IMG/VR virus record: IMGVR_UViG_3300046656_000327
Span: 1-45,521 of that record
Length of the DNA stretch: 45,521 nucleotides
Reading direction: 5' to 3' (one strand)
Origin: a virus
Part shown: one piece after another, positions 45,512 to 45,521 of the stretch
Numbering within the stretch: the stretch's first letter is position 1
Layout of the letters: each line of letters starts with the position of its first letter
Translations under genes and position numbers: made by a program
The notes under the pieces: generated by a model
Told to the model about the DNA's origin: nothing
Databases searched by the model: none
What the model saw: the letters and a program-made list of their open reading frames with translations, nothing else

Positions 45512-45521
45512 CAACGTGTGA

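Noticed and set aside
1-45521. tRNA genes, CRISPR arrays, integrase, insertion sequences
   Set aside because: I looked for cloverleaf arms, regular direct repeats, recombinase and transposase motifs and saw none in the window.

Overview
The window looks like part of the genome of a tailed double-stranded DNA phage (or prophage) of a Gram-negative bacterium. The DNA is GC-rich and genes are tightly packed, with ATGA, GTGA and TAATG stop/start overlaps. There is a full head-packaging-tail-lysis set. No tape measure, tail sheath or major tail tube gene is seen. Instead there are a tail-tubular-like adaptor pair, three ejection/internal-virion-type proteins (414, 648 and 2836 aa) and several fibre proteins. 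That set points to a short-tailed (podovirus) particle, which is an inference. Polymerase, most of the helicase/primase and any integrase lie outside the window, so it is not the whole replicon.

Layout. 1-742 (+): C-terminal end of a DUF927-like primase/helicase, cut by the left edge. 747-29400 (-): the late operon. In transcription order it runs portal, small proteins, scaffold, major capsid, a strong terminator (24174-24206), adaptors and tail proteins, two fibre proteins sharing an N-terminal domain, a GT8-like glycosyltransferase inserted between tail genes, a tail-nozzle-like protein, and a fibre with internal repeats. Then come the lysis genes (M15 peptidase, holin-like, spanin-like), a GNAT protein, three ejection-type proteins, two small proteins and an HNH protein. 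29401-29483 is a divergent promoter region with a palindrome. 29484-31402 (+): terminase small and large subunits. 31399-36022 (-): a seven-gene glycan cluster with two GT8-like enzymes paralogous to the one in the tail operon, a GT2, a DUF115-like protein, two methyltransferases and a GT-D enzyme. 36092-40473 (-): about fifteen short overlapping genes, mostly unknown, including a 58-aa ribbon-helix-helix protein and a MazG-like protein. 40474-45511 (+): early-type small genes separated by regulatory DNA.

The most interesting non-coding structure is in 40.6-43.1 kb. A perfect 17-bp palindrome (GTTACTCAGTGAGTAAC) and close relatives occur four times, and a half-site forms one end of a 98-nt almost fully self-complementary element (42143-42240). 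These look like operators for one phage regulator. A second genome-wide signal is the heptamer TTGTTAG/CTAACAA. I count about 43 copies by eye, in all permitted reading frames and both orientations, where about three would be expected by base composition. At the right end a run of very small overlapping genes shares a GPY/GPF...NK motif and looks like a tandemly duplicated family.

How it fits together: the rightward genes at the right edge probably continue beyond the window into replication genes and re-enter at the left edge with the DUF927-like gene, converging on the end of the leftward late operon. This would fit a circularly permuted map and is inference. All coordinates were read by hand. 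Family names rest on recognised motifs and gene order, not on database searches.
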